NCBI GenBank assembly: GCA_027257055.1
Contig: JAPVLO010000039.1
Span: 5,486,501-5,550,500 of the forward strand
DNA length: 64,000 bases
Source: Cephalopachus bancanus
Taxonomy: Eukaryota; Chordata; Mammalia; Primates; Tarsiidae
Reading direction: 5' to 3'
Positions within the stretch are counted from its first letter, which is position 1, and every line of letters begins with the position of its first letter. The notes beneath the pieces are model-generated. The model worked only from the letters and a program-made list of their open reading frames with translations. It searched no databases and was not told the origin of the DNA. Both the position numbers and the translations under genes were made by a program. Positions 22,381 to 33,911 of this stretch are shown in pieces.

Positions 22381-22665
22381 TTTTTTTTTTTGAGTTGTAG
22401 TCTCACCCTGTCACCCAGGCTGAAGTGGCACACTCATGGCCACCCCAGCGTCGACCGGCTGGGCTCCAGAGATCCTTCCACCTCAGCCTTCCAAGTAGCC
22501 GGAACTACAGGTGCTTGCTACCATGCCTGGCAAATTTTTGATTTATTGTAGAGACAAGGTCTCGCCAAATTGCCTGGGCTGGTCTCAAACCTGCGGGTGC
22601 AGGCAATCCACTCACCTCGACCTCCCAAAGTGCTGGGATTACAGACTGAGCCACCTAGCCCGGCC
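22381..22665 (-). mobile_element. Alu (type A/B), antisense
   Basis: 'gagttgtagtctcaccctg' to 'gagccacctagcccggcc', with the 'atttattgtagagacaagg' linker. Moderately diverged. Confidence 0.9.
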
Positions 22666-23032
22666 CACTATATATTTTTAATGATGCTTGTTTTTCTTCC
22701 CTGTTAATAGTTAACTGGAAATTAATTTACCACTAATTGACTAAAACAAGTTAGTATTTCTCTCACATGGAAGATGTGGGAGGCGGTCAGTTCAGTGCTG
22801 GTATGGTGTCCCATGGCTGTTCTTAGCACTGGCTTCCATCCCAAGGTCACTCACTGTCAAGCACAGCTTCAGAGCTGTTGCATCCGTATTCCAGGCAGAT
22901 AGGAGGAAGGAGAAAGGGCCATCTGTAGGTGAGTCTGTGTCCTGTTAGTACCTTCCCACGACACTTCTGCTCACAGCTCATTGGCCAGAGCTTTGCTCAC
23001 AGCAAGAAAACTTATTTTTCTTCCCTGGGCCG

Positions 23033-23337
23033 AGCTGGGCTCGGTGGCTCAGCCTGTAATCTGCGCTTTGGGAGGCTGAGGTAAGTGGATTGCCTGAGCC
23101 TGCGGGTTCGAGACCCACCTGGGCAACTTGGCGAGACCTCATCTCTACAATAAATCAAAAAATTAGCCCAGTGTGGGAGCGTGCACCTGTAGTTCCGGCT
23201 ACTTGGAAGGCTGAGGCGGAAGGCTCGCCTGAGCCCAGCAGGTCGAGGCTGCGGTGGCCGGGAGCATGCCACTGTACTCCAGTCTGGGCAACAGAGTCAG
23301 ACTCCAACTCAAAAAAAAAAAAAAAAAGAAAGAAAGC
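23033..23337 (+). mobile_element. Young Alu (type A)
   Basis: 'gagctgggctcggtggctc' to 'ccaactc' plus a 17-base A-run and GAAA units. Confidence 0.92.
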
Positions 23338-23574
23338 AAGCTTGGGACCATCTTAGCTAATTCACTGCTGCCCCAAGTAACAGTGGAATTTTGTATTAAA
23401 GGATGGGGGAGAATGTATTTGGCTGCAGCTGGAGGAGGTCTCTGCCACATACTTTACTAGGCTGAATATTGTTCCTGATGATCTTGTTATTCCACATTAT
23501 TTCCTTCCCGTGTGGTGTGGACACAGCTGTAGGCTCCATATAGGTAACATTTATCAGCACAGTAATTCATTGAA

Positions 23575-23700
23575 GGCAGCTCCAGTAATGTAGCCCAGAC
23601 ATTTACGTGTGGAGTTTAGTTCAGCCTCATAAGAACCTCATTTTCCAAGTGGGAAAACTGAAGCTCCGAGAGATTAAGAAATTTGTCCAAGGCTAAAAGC
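23575..23700 (-). mobile_element. MIR-like fragment, antisense
   Basis: 'attttccaagtgggaaaactgaag' followed by 'tccgagagattaagaaat' is typical of the reverse MIR core. Confidence 0.55.
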
Positions 23701-24089
23701 GGTAAGTCTGGGATTCCAGAGAGACTGTGCTTTCTCAATGCTTTATTAACAGTCAGGAGAGGAAGGTGGTCATCCTTGTTCCCAAGTGCACCAGGGCAGA
23801 GCAGTGCCGGAGGTCTCCTGGGGAGGCCTGGAGTCCAAGAAGGGCCTGGGTTGCTGCCCAGCTGGCCTTGCCCTTACCCTGGGGACCTGGGGTCTGTGAA
23901 CTCTGGAATGCCCCCATGGCCAGGCCACTCTGAAAGGCCCAAGCTACCATCTGGCCACCTCCCCGCGGGCACAGCCCTCCTCTCTCAGGCCCGCGTCCTC
24001 TCTCCTCCTGCTGCGCCTGCCCTTCCTTCGCCCACTGGTCTCATTGACTCTGCCTCCTCCAGGGCTTGTTTGAAGAGACGTTGATAAAC

Positions 24090-24320
24090 CCCAGGACAGT
24101 GATCTTTCTGTCTTTCACTGTACCCTAGACTTTTTTTACACCATTGGTCACATTTGTAATTGAATTTTTTTGGTATGATCATTTAACGCCCATCTCCCCC
24201 ACTCAGTTATAAGCTTCTAGAAGGCAGGGGCATGTCTTTACTTCTTGCCACATCCCCAGCCTGAATATGACATGAAAAATGTGCAGAATAACTGTCCAAA
24301 TGAATGGCTGGCTTGACGAC
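24090..24320 (+). mobile_element. LINE2 (L2) 3' fragment
   Basis: 'aagcttctagaaggcagggg', 'tgccacatccccagcctga' and 'aaatgaatggctggcttg' follow the L2 3' end. Confidence 0.5.
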
Positions 24321-25594
24321 TGTGCCCACTCAGATGGTGGGTTATTCCCAGAGGAAGCACTGCGCTCCTGATCTCACCCTTCCCTTCTGAGGGCCTCTGT
24401 TAAGGGCCCACCACAGCCTGTGCTTAAGACCATCCCTAGGGTGCTTGGGAGAACAGAACAGAGGACAACTGTGTGCGGTTGCCCAGGGAGTCAGTGGCTG
24501 TCCTTTGCAAGTGACACCCCTCATCAGAGTGACCCTTACACTGAATGGCCTGTTATTGCAGTTCAGGAAGTTTTAACATCTACATCTCACTTAATTCTCA
24601 GCCAGCCCTCCAATGTAGGCAGGCTGTGTGTCGTCACAGAATCGAAAGACATCTCAGAATCGAAAGAGACAAGGCCTCACGTGGGCCGTGTCTCCCTGGG
24701 AAGGGTCCCCCTCAGGACTGTGTGCTCTCCTTTCCCCTCTGTCCTCTGGGGAAGGAAGCCTTCCTGTCCCTGCTGGGTGTTGCCCCTGGAATGAGGGGTT
24801 CTCCCCTGAAGCCCACTTCATCCTTTGGACTTTGGCTCCAGGACTGGTTTGGACCTCACCATTGTCTTTTCAGACTCAAGGGACATACAGGGCGTTTGTC
24901 TTTTACTCCCCAGTCCTGCCCCTGGTGGAGCAGTAGGCGCCGCCTTTGTTCAGCAGAGGGAAGCTGCAGACAAGGCAGGAAGCTACCTTTCAGTTTCCCC
25001 AGCAATGCAGAAAGCCCTGCTCCTGGCCAGTCACCTGGAACCTCCCTCCTAGGGGCAGAGGAGCCCCTCTAAGGCTAGCTGGCATCCTGCGCCATGAACT
25101 CCTCTGGGAGGGGCAGAGGCAGCCCAGCCTGGCCCTGGGAAACGTGGCTTTGCAGCAGCTGCTGCCCAGCTGCCCCTGCTACCAGGGTCTGGGTGGAGTG
25201 CCCTTGCAGGGGCACTACTGGCCTTGGACGCACCCAGGCGTTTCCTAGAGGAAAGACCTCGGAGGATGGCTAGCATCTGTTTTCCCAGAGTTGTCTCAGG
25301 GGCTTCCATGGGTAGGAGGCTCCCCTGTGCTGTACCAGTAGTGAGCATTGCTAAGCTGAGCTGCTTGTGTCTCCCCGGGATCTGTGGTGGGTCCCCAGGT
25401 AGAGCCATGCTGGTGAGTGATAGCAGGAGCCCCGGGGGGGCGGGGTTGGAAGCTGCCCTGTGGCAGCGGCATTCGCGCCTTGTGTTTTCCTTCGTGTTGG
25501 AAGTCGTTCCTACTAACGCACGACCGTGGCAGGTTCTGTAGTGTCTTGGGCGCTAGGCCCTGCACTCCTGCTGAAGGTGTTTTGCACACCCTGT

Positions 25595-25700
25595 CTCTTG
25601 AAAACCGGAGACAGGCATGGTCAGCCCTGTTTACAAATGAGGGACTGAGGCGCGGAGGTCACACAGCTCAAAAGTGCTGGAGCTAGGTTTGCCTTAGTCT
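25595..25700 (-). mobile_element. MIR fragment, antisense
   Basis: 'gtttacaaatgagggactga' and 'aggtcacacagctcaaaagtg' match the reverse MIR core. Confidence 0.6.
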
Positions 25701-25934
25701 CAAGCAGAGCCCGTGGTCTTAACGGCTTGCTTCGTTGTAAAGCCTTTCGCAGGGCAGCAGGCACACCCCTGGGGTGGGGCTTTGATAGAACAGCAGCCCG
25801 CTCAGAGCCTCCCCAGGAGAGGCTTGGACTTGCAGGCCATTCCTGGGCCCTCTGGCTACGGAGCCCTGACCGTGTCCTGCCCCTAGGCACTTGACTGGTG
25901 CCACACCACCTTTCCTTCCAGTGGAGGCTCCTGT

Positions 25935-26250
25935 AGCACAGCAGTTCTCGAAATGTGATCTGCAGCCTCCTGAGGGATTCCTGAGACTTCTCAGGGGCTG
26001 AAGGTCAGAACTCTTTTAATAACACAAAGACCACCAGTCATCTTGCCTTTTCTCATGTTGGCATTTGCGTTGCTGGTACAGAAGCAGTGGGGAAGAAACC
26101 GCAGGGCATCAAAGCGTGCTCGTCACCGTTGTAATTGGGTCCTCCCCACCACACCCAGCACACACACAAGCCAGGGCCACATAAGAAAAAGCCGTAAGAA
26201 TTAACTTTATTGCATCTTGACCCATGAATACGTATCTTTTTAACCTTCTG
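25935..26250. mobile_element. Possible hAT DNA transposon fossil
   Basis: 'ttctcgaaatgtgatctgcag', 'agacttctcaggggctgaag' and 'aactcttttaataacac' resemble old hAT elements that begin with 'tctcaaa-tgtggtc'. The ends are not clear and the family is uncertain. Confidence 0.4.
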
Positions 26251-27485
26251 TGAGGCACACATAAATCACATCATAAGAAGTCGTAGGCACCTCCAGGGAA
26301 AGCACATGTGCAGTCGCTCGAGTCGTGGGCTGAACTAGCTGCTTTTCTGCACGGCGCGTTCCGGTGGGGTGAGCGACGCGGCGAGGCTGCAGGCCCCGGA
26401 GGCGTGTGGGGCCCCGCAGCGCCGGCTTCTCACGCCCCAACTCCTCTCTGGGCCTTGAGCCTCTGCCCCGCCACCCGCGCGTCCCGCATCGCTTCCCTGC
26501 TCAGGACCGTTCCTTCCAGGCCAGGCCTCAACCTGCAGATGGCGTCCAGGGAACACTGGTTTTTGCCAGTTTGACGGGCAAGGCCACTGCACACACTTCT
26601 GGATGCCACTTCGTGCCAGCCCAGACTTCCAGCTTCTGGAAAGCATCGCTGTCTCCTCGAGGGCCGGTGGCTGCCAGGAGCTGTTGGGGCTGGGGCAGTG
26701 GGCACACTGCTTTATCCAGGGCTCGTGTGAAAATCCCCAGCATCCCTAATGTTGTGCCTAAAAGCTGGCAAAACCAGGACTTCGAGACTCAGAAGCAGCC
26801 CTTGTAAGCACTTAGCACTGAGACTGCAAGGCTGTATGGCCCTGGCAAGGGATGAGCCTGATTTGCTTCCTCTCTGAAACTGAGGCAAACGACAGGGGAA
26901 TGTCACTGGATGCAGGTCATCCAGCGTTCCTTACTCAGCACTGTCTCTTGGAATTCTAATGTCCCACAAGACACAGAAGAGAAAATGCTTCTAGCAGACG
27001 CTGGCCTTGGGGACTGACCCAGGAGAAGGCCTGTCCTGTGGCCTGCACGGGCGAGCCTGTGGCTGCTCCTCTGACACTGTGCCCATGGTGTGGCGCCAGA
27101 ACCCACCGAAGAGCATTTCTTCCCATCTGCTGCGCTTCAGCTCACTGAGCCCCTCCTCTCAGATGGCTGTGGGGAGAGTCAGAGCTCTCAAATCCTGGCA
27201 GTAGAGTGTGGGGCCTGAGTCCCGCTGTCCTGGGTTTCCAGAGCTGAATAGAGGGCTAGGGGCCTATCTGGACTTTCTAGGGCTGAGAGTTAACTTCACT
27301 GGACTCCCCAGCCCCCAAGCCACCTGCTCTTTGGGAACTGGGCCAAGCCAGTGGGCAGACCCAGGACTTGCAGCGCCTTCCTCAGCCTCGTCACCGCTAT
27401 ACCAGTACCTTCCCGACAGTGGAAGGCCCTGGTGTGGCATTTCAGATGGTACACTTACCTTTTGTAGCTTAATTTGAGCAGTGCT

Positions 27486-27727
27486 TTTTTTTTTTTTGAG
27501 TTGGAGTCTCACCCTGTTGCCCAGGCTGCAGTGTAGTGGCACATTCACGGCTACCCCAAAGTCAACCTGCTGAGCTCTGGCGATCCTTCCACCTCAGCCT
27601 TCCAAGAGCCAGAATTACAGGCATGCGCTACTATACCTGGCTTATTGATCGATTGATTGATTGAACGATTGTAGAGACGAGGTCTCGCCAAGTTGTCTGG
27701 GCTGGTCTCAAACCCGTGGACTCAGGC
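27486..27727 (-). mobile_element. 5'-truncated Alu, antisense
   Basis: T-run then most of a reversed dimer, stopping inside the left arm at 'ggactcaggcagtgctc'. 'gcagtgct' is present on both sides, a short target-site duplication. The linker has expanded into a 'gattgattgatt' run at 27,645-27,670. Confidence 0.8.
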
Positions 27728-28241
27728 AGTGCTCATTTTTATTGGAAAACTTTTGCTTTTGAGCATGTGATTTTGCCCTTACGGCTTTTATTACACATTA
27801 CATGACATAGTTCTGTGGGAATACACATTCGATTTTATATTGCAAGGCACTGGGAGAATTGGTGTTTGAATCAGGAGCTCTTCACAGCTGTTTTTCCAAT
27901 CTTCTCATGTTAGGGAAGGCTCTGCCCCGCAGCCTCTGCTGCAGCTTGGAGAGCGGCAGGGGGTCAGGCGTGGGCGTGGCGGGGTGAGCAGTGAGCAGCA
28001 GGCAGGCGGGGCCCTGGCTGGGAAGACGCACCAAGGAGCAGCAGGGTCCTGGGCCCCAAACAAGGGGTGAGGGGAAATGGACTCTGGTGTGGCCAGCGAG
28101 CTGGAGTGGAAGCCACTGTGCGGGTCCCTAGCCATCCCTGTGGCCCGCAGCATGTGTGCCCAGGGTTGGGTTTTGCCCGGTGGGCTTGTAGCATCATCAT
28201 GAGCAAGGCTGTAAATATATACAATTCAGAAACAAAATTTT

Positions 28242-28537
28242 TCTTCTTTTTTTTTTGAGTTGGAGTTTCACTCTGTTGCCCAGGCTGGAGTGCAGTGGCA
28301 TGATCATGGCTTACCACAGTCTCGATCTCCTGGGCTCAGGTGATTCTTTTGTCTCAGCCTTCAAAATGGCTGAGATTACAGGCGTGTGCCACCACACCTG
28401 GCTACTTTTTTTTAATTTATGGTAGAGACAAGGTCTCACCAAGTTGCCCAGGCTGGTCTCGAACCCCTGGGCTTAGGCAGTCCTCACGCTGCGGCCTCCC
28501 AAAGTGCTGGGATTACAGGCATGAGCCACTGTACCTG
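28242..28537 (-). mobile_element. Alu (type B), antisense
   Basis: 'gagttggagtttcactctg' to 'gagccactgtacctg'. Flanked by 'cagaaacaaaattttt' / 'cagaaacagaattttt', one mismatch. Confidence 0.92.
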
Positions 28538-29373
28538 AAGCCAGAAACAGAATTTTTGCCCTCTAGGAGACTATAGAATTAGATCTAGTGATTTTGATGA
28601 AGATGGGCCAGAGAACGGCCATGTCTGCATCCTCAGAGATGGTGTGATTGTGCGCGTGCACATACATGTGCACACATACATATGTGCACAGGTGTACGTG
28701 TGCTCCCTGCAAATGGAGGGACCCAGATGACCCAGGCTGGAATCCACTAGTGCTCAAGTGACTTACCAAGCACAGTGTAGCTTGTCCTCCTGGCCTGCTC
28801 AGAGAGTACCAGGACCTGGCCTGCTCCCTGGTAAGTAGGGCTACCACAGACCATGGCGTTGTACCTCTTGATGGACAGTGGTGCCATCCAGAGGCAACCC
28901 AGAGAGCACATTCTAGGAGTTTGTGGCCAGTGCCGGCATTGATTCCAGTGTAATGGAGCAGTTTTCCACAGATTCAAGTAAAGCCCCTTGAAGGAGGCTG
29001 CCTTTTCTTCCCTGCAGGAGGGCACCTTGTGGGCTGGTAACAGCCTAGGCCAACGTCCCCATGGCCAGCTTCAAGAAGCGCTGCTGCTGCCTGTTCTCAA
29101 CCTTGTGCTACTGAAATTCACTGGGGGAGAGGAGTGAAAGGGTCATGTCAGGGTCCTAAACTTATGCCTCATCCCTTTTCTTGGCTTCCATGTCTCCAAT
29201 GGATAATAAGCAGGCAACTCAGAAGAGCAGGTGTATTATTTATGAACATTCAGGAAGATGTTCTGCTCATAGTGATCAAAAAATGCATATAAAAACATCC
29301 AAGTATCATTTTAACATTACAAATTAGTGAAAACAATAGTATTTGAAGTTGGTACTATAAACTGGCATCATTG

Positions 29374-29675
29374 CTTTTATTTGTTTGTTTGGTTTTTTTT
29401 TTTTAGTTGGAGTCTCTCTGTCGCCCAGACTGGAGTGCAGTGGCCGCTCCCAGTCACTGCAGCCTCGACCTGCTGGGCTCCGGCGATCCTTCCGCCTCAG
29501 CCTTCCAAGTAGCTGGAACTACAGGTGCACGCTACCACGCCCGGCTGATTTTTTGATTTATTGTAGAGATGAGGTCTCGCCTGCCCAGGCGGGTCTCGAA
29601 CCAGTGGGCTCAGGCAATCCACTCACCTCAGCATCCCAAAGGCGGGGGATTACAGGCTGAGCCACTGAGCCTGGC
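29374..29675 (-). mobile_element. Young Alu (type A), antisense
   Basis: 'agttggagtctctctgtcg' to 'gagccactgagcctggc', with the linker form lacking 'aagttgcc'. Flanked by 'ggcatcattg' on both sides. Confidence 0.93.
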
Positions 29676-30074
29676 GGCATCATTGTTTTTAAAAGGCATA
29701 AAATGTTCAATACCCTTTGACCCAGTAATCTCACTTCTGCCAAGTTTAGCCAGAGGAAGTAATCCAAGAAAGGGAAAGAGCATTAGCCAGAGGTGTTCCA
29801 TTTTTCATGAAAGGAACAAGTAAGATTCTAAATGCCTCAATAGGTGTTGGGCAAGTAGGTTCACTTGATGGAATATCAGAATTGATGACCATGGAGTCTT
29901 GAAAGATGATGGAAATATGTATGACATAAAGGATTTAAAACTGTCAGTTGTGACAGCAACTCTTAACAGTACAAGTGCTTGTGCATGCAGGCTGGCAGGG
30001 TCGTGCAGAGGCAGGGTGCAGCAGGGTGGTAGGATTGAGCGATTCAGTTTTCCTCCCATTTTTTAAAAAATAAG

Positions 30075-30372
30075 TTTTTTTGTTTGTTTGTTTTGAGTTG
30101 GAGTCTCACTCAGTCCCCCAGACTAGAGTGCAGTGGCCGCTCCCGGCCACCGCAGCCTCGAACTGCTGGACTCCGGCTATCCTTCCGCCTCAGCCTTCCA
30201 AGTAGCCGGAAGTACTGGTGCGTGCGACCACACCCAGCTAATTTTTGACTTATTGTAGAGATGAGGTTTTGCCAAGTTGCCCAGGTGGGTCTCGAACCCG
30301 CGGGCTCAAGCAATTCACTCACCTCAGCCTCCCAAAGGCGCGGGATTACAGGCTGAGCCACCGAGCCCGGCT
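30075..30372 (-). mobile_element. Young Alu (type A), antisense
   Basis: 'gagttggagtctcactcag' to 'gagccaccgagcccggct'. Flanked by 'ttaaaaaaataagttt' on both sides. Confidence 0.94.
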
Positions 30373-31640
30373 TAAAAAAATAAGTTTTATTGATATAATT
30401 TACATTCCATTCAATTCATCTACTTAAAGTGCACGGTTCAGTGGTTTTTGGTATTTTCACAGAATTGCTCAACCATCACCACAGTCAGTTTCAGAATATT
30501 TTCATTACTCCAAAAGGAAACTCCATGCTCCCTGGCTCCATCCGATTGCCCTGCCCTCAGCATGCCTCTCCATGGATTTGCCTAATCGGGACATTTCCTA
30601 TAAGTAAAATGATGTAATATGTGGCCTTTTGTGTCTGGCTTTCTCTGAACATGTTTTCAAGGTTCATCCATGTTGAAGCATGTATACTATATGCCTGCAA
30701 GATTACTTCATTCCTTTTTAGGGCTGAATAGTATTCCATTGTGTGGATATACCTCAATTTGTTTATCCATTCACCCCATGGACGTTAGAGTTGTTTCCAC
30801 TTTTTAGCTATTATGAATAATGCTGCTGTGAAAGTGTGTACAAGTTTCTGTGTGACAGGTTTTCATTTATCTTGGGTAGATACCTAGGGCTGGAATTGCT
30901 AGGTCACATGGCAACTCTGACCTTTTGAGGAACTGCCAGACTGTGCCACGGGAGCAGCCCCCTCCCCCACAGTGTATAAGGCTTCTAATATCTGTACATA
31001 ATGCTTATTAGTTGTCTTTTTAAATTTTAGGCTGGGCACAGTGGCTCAAGCCTGTAATCCCAGCACATTGAGAGGCCGAGATGAGAGGATTGCCTGAGCC
31101 CACAGGTTTGAGAACAGCCTGGGCAACTTGGCGAGACCTCATCTCTACAATCAATCAAAAACCTAGCTGGGCGTGGTAGTGTGTGCCTGTAGTTCCAGCT
31201 ACTTGGAAGTTTGAGGCAGGATTGCCTGAGCCCAGCAGGTCGACGCCAGGGTGGCTGTGAGCGTGCCACTGCACTCCAGCCTGGGCGTCAGAGTGATACT
31301 CCGACTCAAAAAAAATTTTTTTAGCCATCCTGGTGGATATAAAGTAGTCTTCTGGTGGTTTGGATTTCCATTTCCCTCATGAAAAGATGTTCAGAATTCT
31401 GAGAGTTCTTTATATGTATTCTAAACACAAGTCCTTATTACATACATGGTTTGTAAAATGTGGTGGTGCCCTTTGCAGAAGGAGAGGTCTTCGTGTGAAT
31501 GACGTCCAGTTTATGTTTCCTTTCTCTTGCTGCCTATGCTTTGGTGCCACGTCTGAGAAACCAGTGCCTAGCGGGGGGCCATGAAGACTTGTGCCTATTT
31601 TCTTCTGACAGTTTTGATCCATTTCCTTCCATTTTTATCA
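30373..31640 (-). mobile_element. Old L1 fragment, antisense, interrupted by an Alu
   Basis: From the 3' UTR ('gtgcacggttcagtggttttt', 'aactccatgctccctggctcc') through ORF2-end sequence in reverse ('gaatagtattccattgtgtg', 'aataatgctgctgtgaaag', 'gcaactctgaccttttgagg') and, beyond the Alu at 31,030-31,315, on to 'gacgtccagtttatgtttcc' and 'tctgagaaaccagtgcc'. Diverged L1M-type, no coding capacity. Confidence 0.8.
31030..31315 (+). mobile_element. Alu (type B)
   Basis: 'ggctgggcacagtggctc' to 'ccgactcaaaaaaaa', inserted in the L1 and flanked by similar T-rich sequence. Confidence 0.9.
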
Positions 31641-31889
31641 GGCTGCTTTATAGTTGAACCCGAGCCTGTACGGTTCCTCTGGCCCTGCCACTGATTTGTT
31701 AACCTGAATATTCAGACTGCTGAGCGCAGGCTCCCTGTGCCTCCACCCTGTGTGGTCTCACTGTAAGCACTAGGCTTGGGCTAGGGCTCTACTAGGAGAG
31801 CTCCTTTCACGATGTGTTTAATTTGCTAGTTCATATTATTTTATTATTTTCAGTTAAGAAAGGGTAACCGAATCCCACTTGAAAATGCT

Positions 31890-32098
31890 GTTCGAGACCC
31901 GCCTGGGCAGCGAGACCTCATCTCTACAATAAAATCAAAAAATCAGCCGGGCATGGTAGTGCATGCCTGTAATTCCGGCTACTCAGAAGGCTGAGGCGGA
32001 AGGATCGCTGGAGCCCAGCAGGCGAGGCTGCGGTGGCCGGGAGTGGCCACTGCACTCCAGTCTGGGCGACAGAGTGAGACTCCAACTCAAAAAAAAAA
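31890..32098 (+). mobile_element. 5'-truncated young Alu (type A) with target-site duplication
   Basis: Begins inside the left arm at 'gttcgagacccgcctggg' and runs to the A-tail. Flanked by a perfect 9-base duplication 'gaaaatgct' (31,881-31,889 and 32,099-32,107), so the truncation happened at insertion and is not a later deletion. Confidence 0.93.
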
Positions 32099-32111
32099 GA
32101 AAATGCTATTA

Positions 32112-32410
32112 AGCTGGGCGCGGCAGTTCACACTTGTAATCCCAGCACTTTGGGAGACAGGGGAGAGAGGATTGCCTGAGCTCAGAGGTTTGAGACCAGC
32201 CTGGGCAATTATGGCAAGACCTGTCTCTACAGTAAATCAAACAATTAGCCGGACGTGGTGGCACATGCCTATGGTTCCAGCTACTTGGAATGCTGAGGCT
32301 TAGAAGGGTCGCCTGAGCCCAGCAGGTCGAGGCTGCAGTGGCCATGAGCGTGCCACTACACGCCAGCCTGGGCAAAAGAGTGAGACTCTGACTCCAAAAG
32401 AAAGAAAAAA
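32112..32410 (+). mobile_element. Alu (type B)
   Basis: 'agctgggcgcggcagttc' to 'gactccaaaagaaagaaaa'. Flanked by 'gaaaatgctatta' / 'gaaaacgctgtta', so the site was also used by the neighbouring truncated Alu. Confidence 0.9.
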
Positions 32411-32942
32411 GAAAACGCTGTTAGTGCCTCATGATGCTACATAGGAGGGAACGCAGGTGACTCAGGAGGAAAGGCGGGCAAAGGCAGTGGCCACCTCGGG
32501 CTTCCCTGCTCCCCGTGCCCAGCAGCAAGTGTTCCAGAAATTGGGTGAAAGAAAAGAGGGAAAAGGTTTCCCTTGACTGACGCGCTCTTCTTCCTTCCCA
32601 GCCCCCAGACAAACAGAGCAGAAGGGGAGTAGCCAGGGACCCAGCTCGTCTGGCAATCCTTCATGCATGGGATGCCCGTCTGTTGGGTCTGGTGGGGAGG
32701 GATGCAGCGGATGCAGCAGTGGCCTTGGGTGCCAGCAGCCTCAGGGAGAGGGAAAGCAGACCCGTGAGGCAGGGCGGAGGTGGTGGAGTGGTTAGGTGTG
32801 TGGACGGTGTGGTCTGGACATCCAGGGAGCAGCTGGACTAGTGGGAGGAGCAGGACCACACGGTGTGCCCAGGCCGGCCCAGCCCTGGCTGTACAGCCCC
32901 TGCTCCCAGCTGAGGGCACTGCCTGTCCTTCCCCTGAAACAG

Positions 32943-33031
32943 CTCTGCGGAGCCCTGCCTGTCCCGTCCGTCCAGGCCAGCAGCTAAAGGAGCCTCACCT
33001 GCCTCCCTTCTCTAAGTACCAGGGATTTGAG
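32943..33031 (+). other. CDIP1: Candidate 5' UTR exon of CDIP1
   Basis: A pyrimidine-rich tract ending 'cctgaaacag' is followed by about 89 bases and a near-perfect donor 'tttgag|gtaagag' at 33,032. It lies 565 bases upstream of the first coding exon. No long reading frame. An alternative acceptor is 'gtccgtccag' ending at 32,974. The donor is strong, but use of the exon is inferred only from splice signals. Confidence 0.4.
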
Positions 33032-33596
33032 GTAAGAGTCCCCCACAACCCCTGCCCTGGACCACAGCAGCCTCTGGCCCAGTATCTCCTCAGTGAGCTC
33101 CTCAGTGCCCCCTAAATGTTCACGACGGAGGACTAGGCCCAGCTGCTCTCACGGGGAGACCTGGGTGAGGTTCCTGACACCGCTGAAACAGGGGACCTTA
33201 CCTCATTGGGCCCTGCCTCCTGGGTTCTGTCTTTGTCCTCCAGCTTCCAAACAGGAACAACAGGTGATCGTTGAGAGGTGAGCAGATGGCTCTGGGCTGC
33301 TGTGCTCTGGGAAGGTGGGGTGTGTCCCTGCTGCCTGGAGGGAACCCAGTGACTGCTCTCCACAGCCCCGCCCCTCCCGCAGCTTGGAGACTCAGCTTGG
33401 AGGGAAGTGAAAGGCGGCAGCTCAGGCCTGAGGGCGGGGACATCAGCAGGAGGAACCACAGGAGGCCCTGTGTGCCTGGGCTCAGCCCTCGCCTCTGAGG
33501 GTGGTCACTGCCTTTGCAGCATCCCTCGCTGCTGCCCAGGGTTCACGTGGGAAGCAGGTTGGTGGGAGTTCAGTTCATGTCTGGCTTTCCTTCCAG

Positions 33597-33701
33597 GCCC
33601 AGGAGAAGCAGTGAAGATGTCAAACGAGCCACCTCCTCCCTACCCAGGGGGCCCCACAGCCCCCCTTCTGGAGGAGAAGAGTGGAGCCCTACCCAGCCAA
33701 G
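33597..33701 (+). CDS. CDIP1: CDIP1 coding exon 1 (20 bases of 5' UTR plus codons 1-28)
   Basis: Acceptor 'tccttccag' at 33,596, ATG at 33,617, donor GTAGGG at 33,702. Ends after the first base of codon 29. Encodes the first PPPY motif and the PTAP motif. Confidence 0.93.
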
Positions 33702-33873
33702 GTAGGGACCAGGGCTTCTGAGGGCCCCTGTGCAGCCGCCCCTCCTTCCCTGGGTGTGGTGGGGCTCTGAGTGGTGCTTCCATCCCCTCCCCAGGATCTG
33801 CCCTGGGCCCCAAATATGTCTCAAAGTAGTGACCTCCGGCCCAGCCCGCTGTGCTGAGACTGCAGCTGAGAGC

Positions 33874-33911
<38 letters not shown>

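Larger units (their letters stand above)
10601..33596 (+). other. CDIP1: CDIP1 5' UTR intron region
   Basis: From the candidate first-exon donor to the acceptor of the first coding exon. No conserved protein-coding exon is recognisable in it. A small non-coding exon may lie at 32,943-33,031. Stretches without a young repeat: 11,560-16,118 (unique sequence, possible L1 fragment 12,040-12,290, L2 at 15,900), 17,457-19,629, 19,925-21,311, 22,666-23,032, 23,338-27,485 (GC-rich in part, MIR, L2 and a DNA-transposon fossil), 27,731-28,241, 28,538-29,373, 29,676-30,074, 31,640-31,889 and 32,411-33,596. In these I see no gene. Confidence 0.7.

Noticed and set aside
24545..25072. 175-codon open frame and overlapping frames around 24.4-25.5 kb
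   Set aside because: Several frames on both strands are open at once and none resembles a known protein; moderately GC-rich intron.
32437..32919. 160-codon antisense open frame
   Set aside because: Lies opposite the CDIP1 5' UTR region, low complexity, no domain.
33877..33908. Arg-Glu repeat frames ('[10 protein letters not shown]') opposite and across the CT run
   Set aside because: Products of the dinucleotide repeat only.
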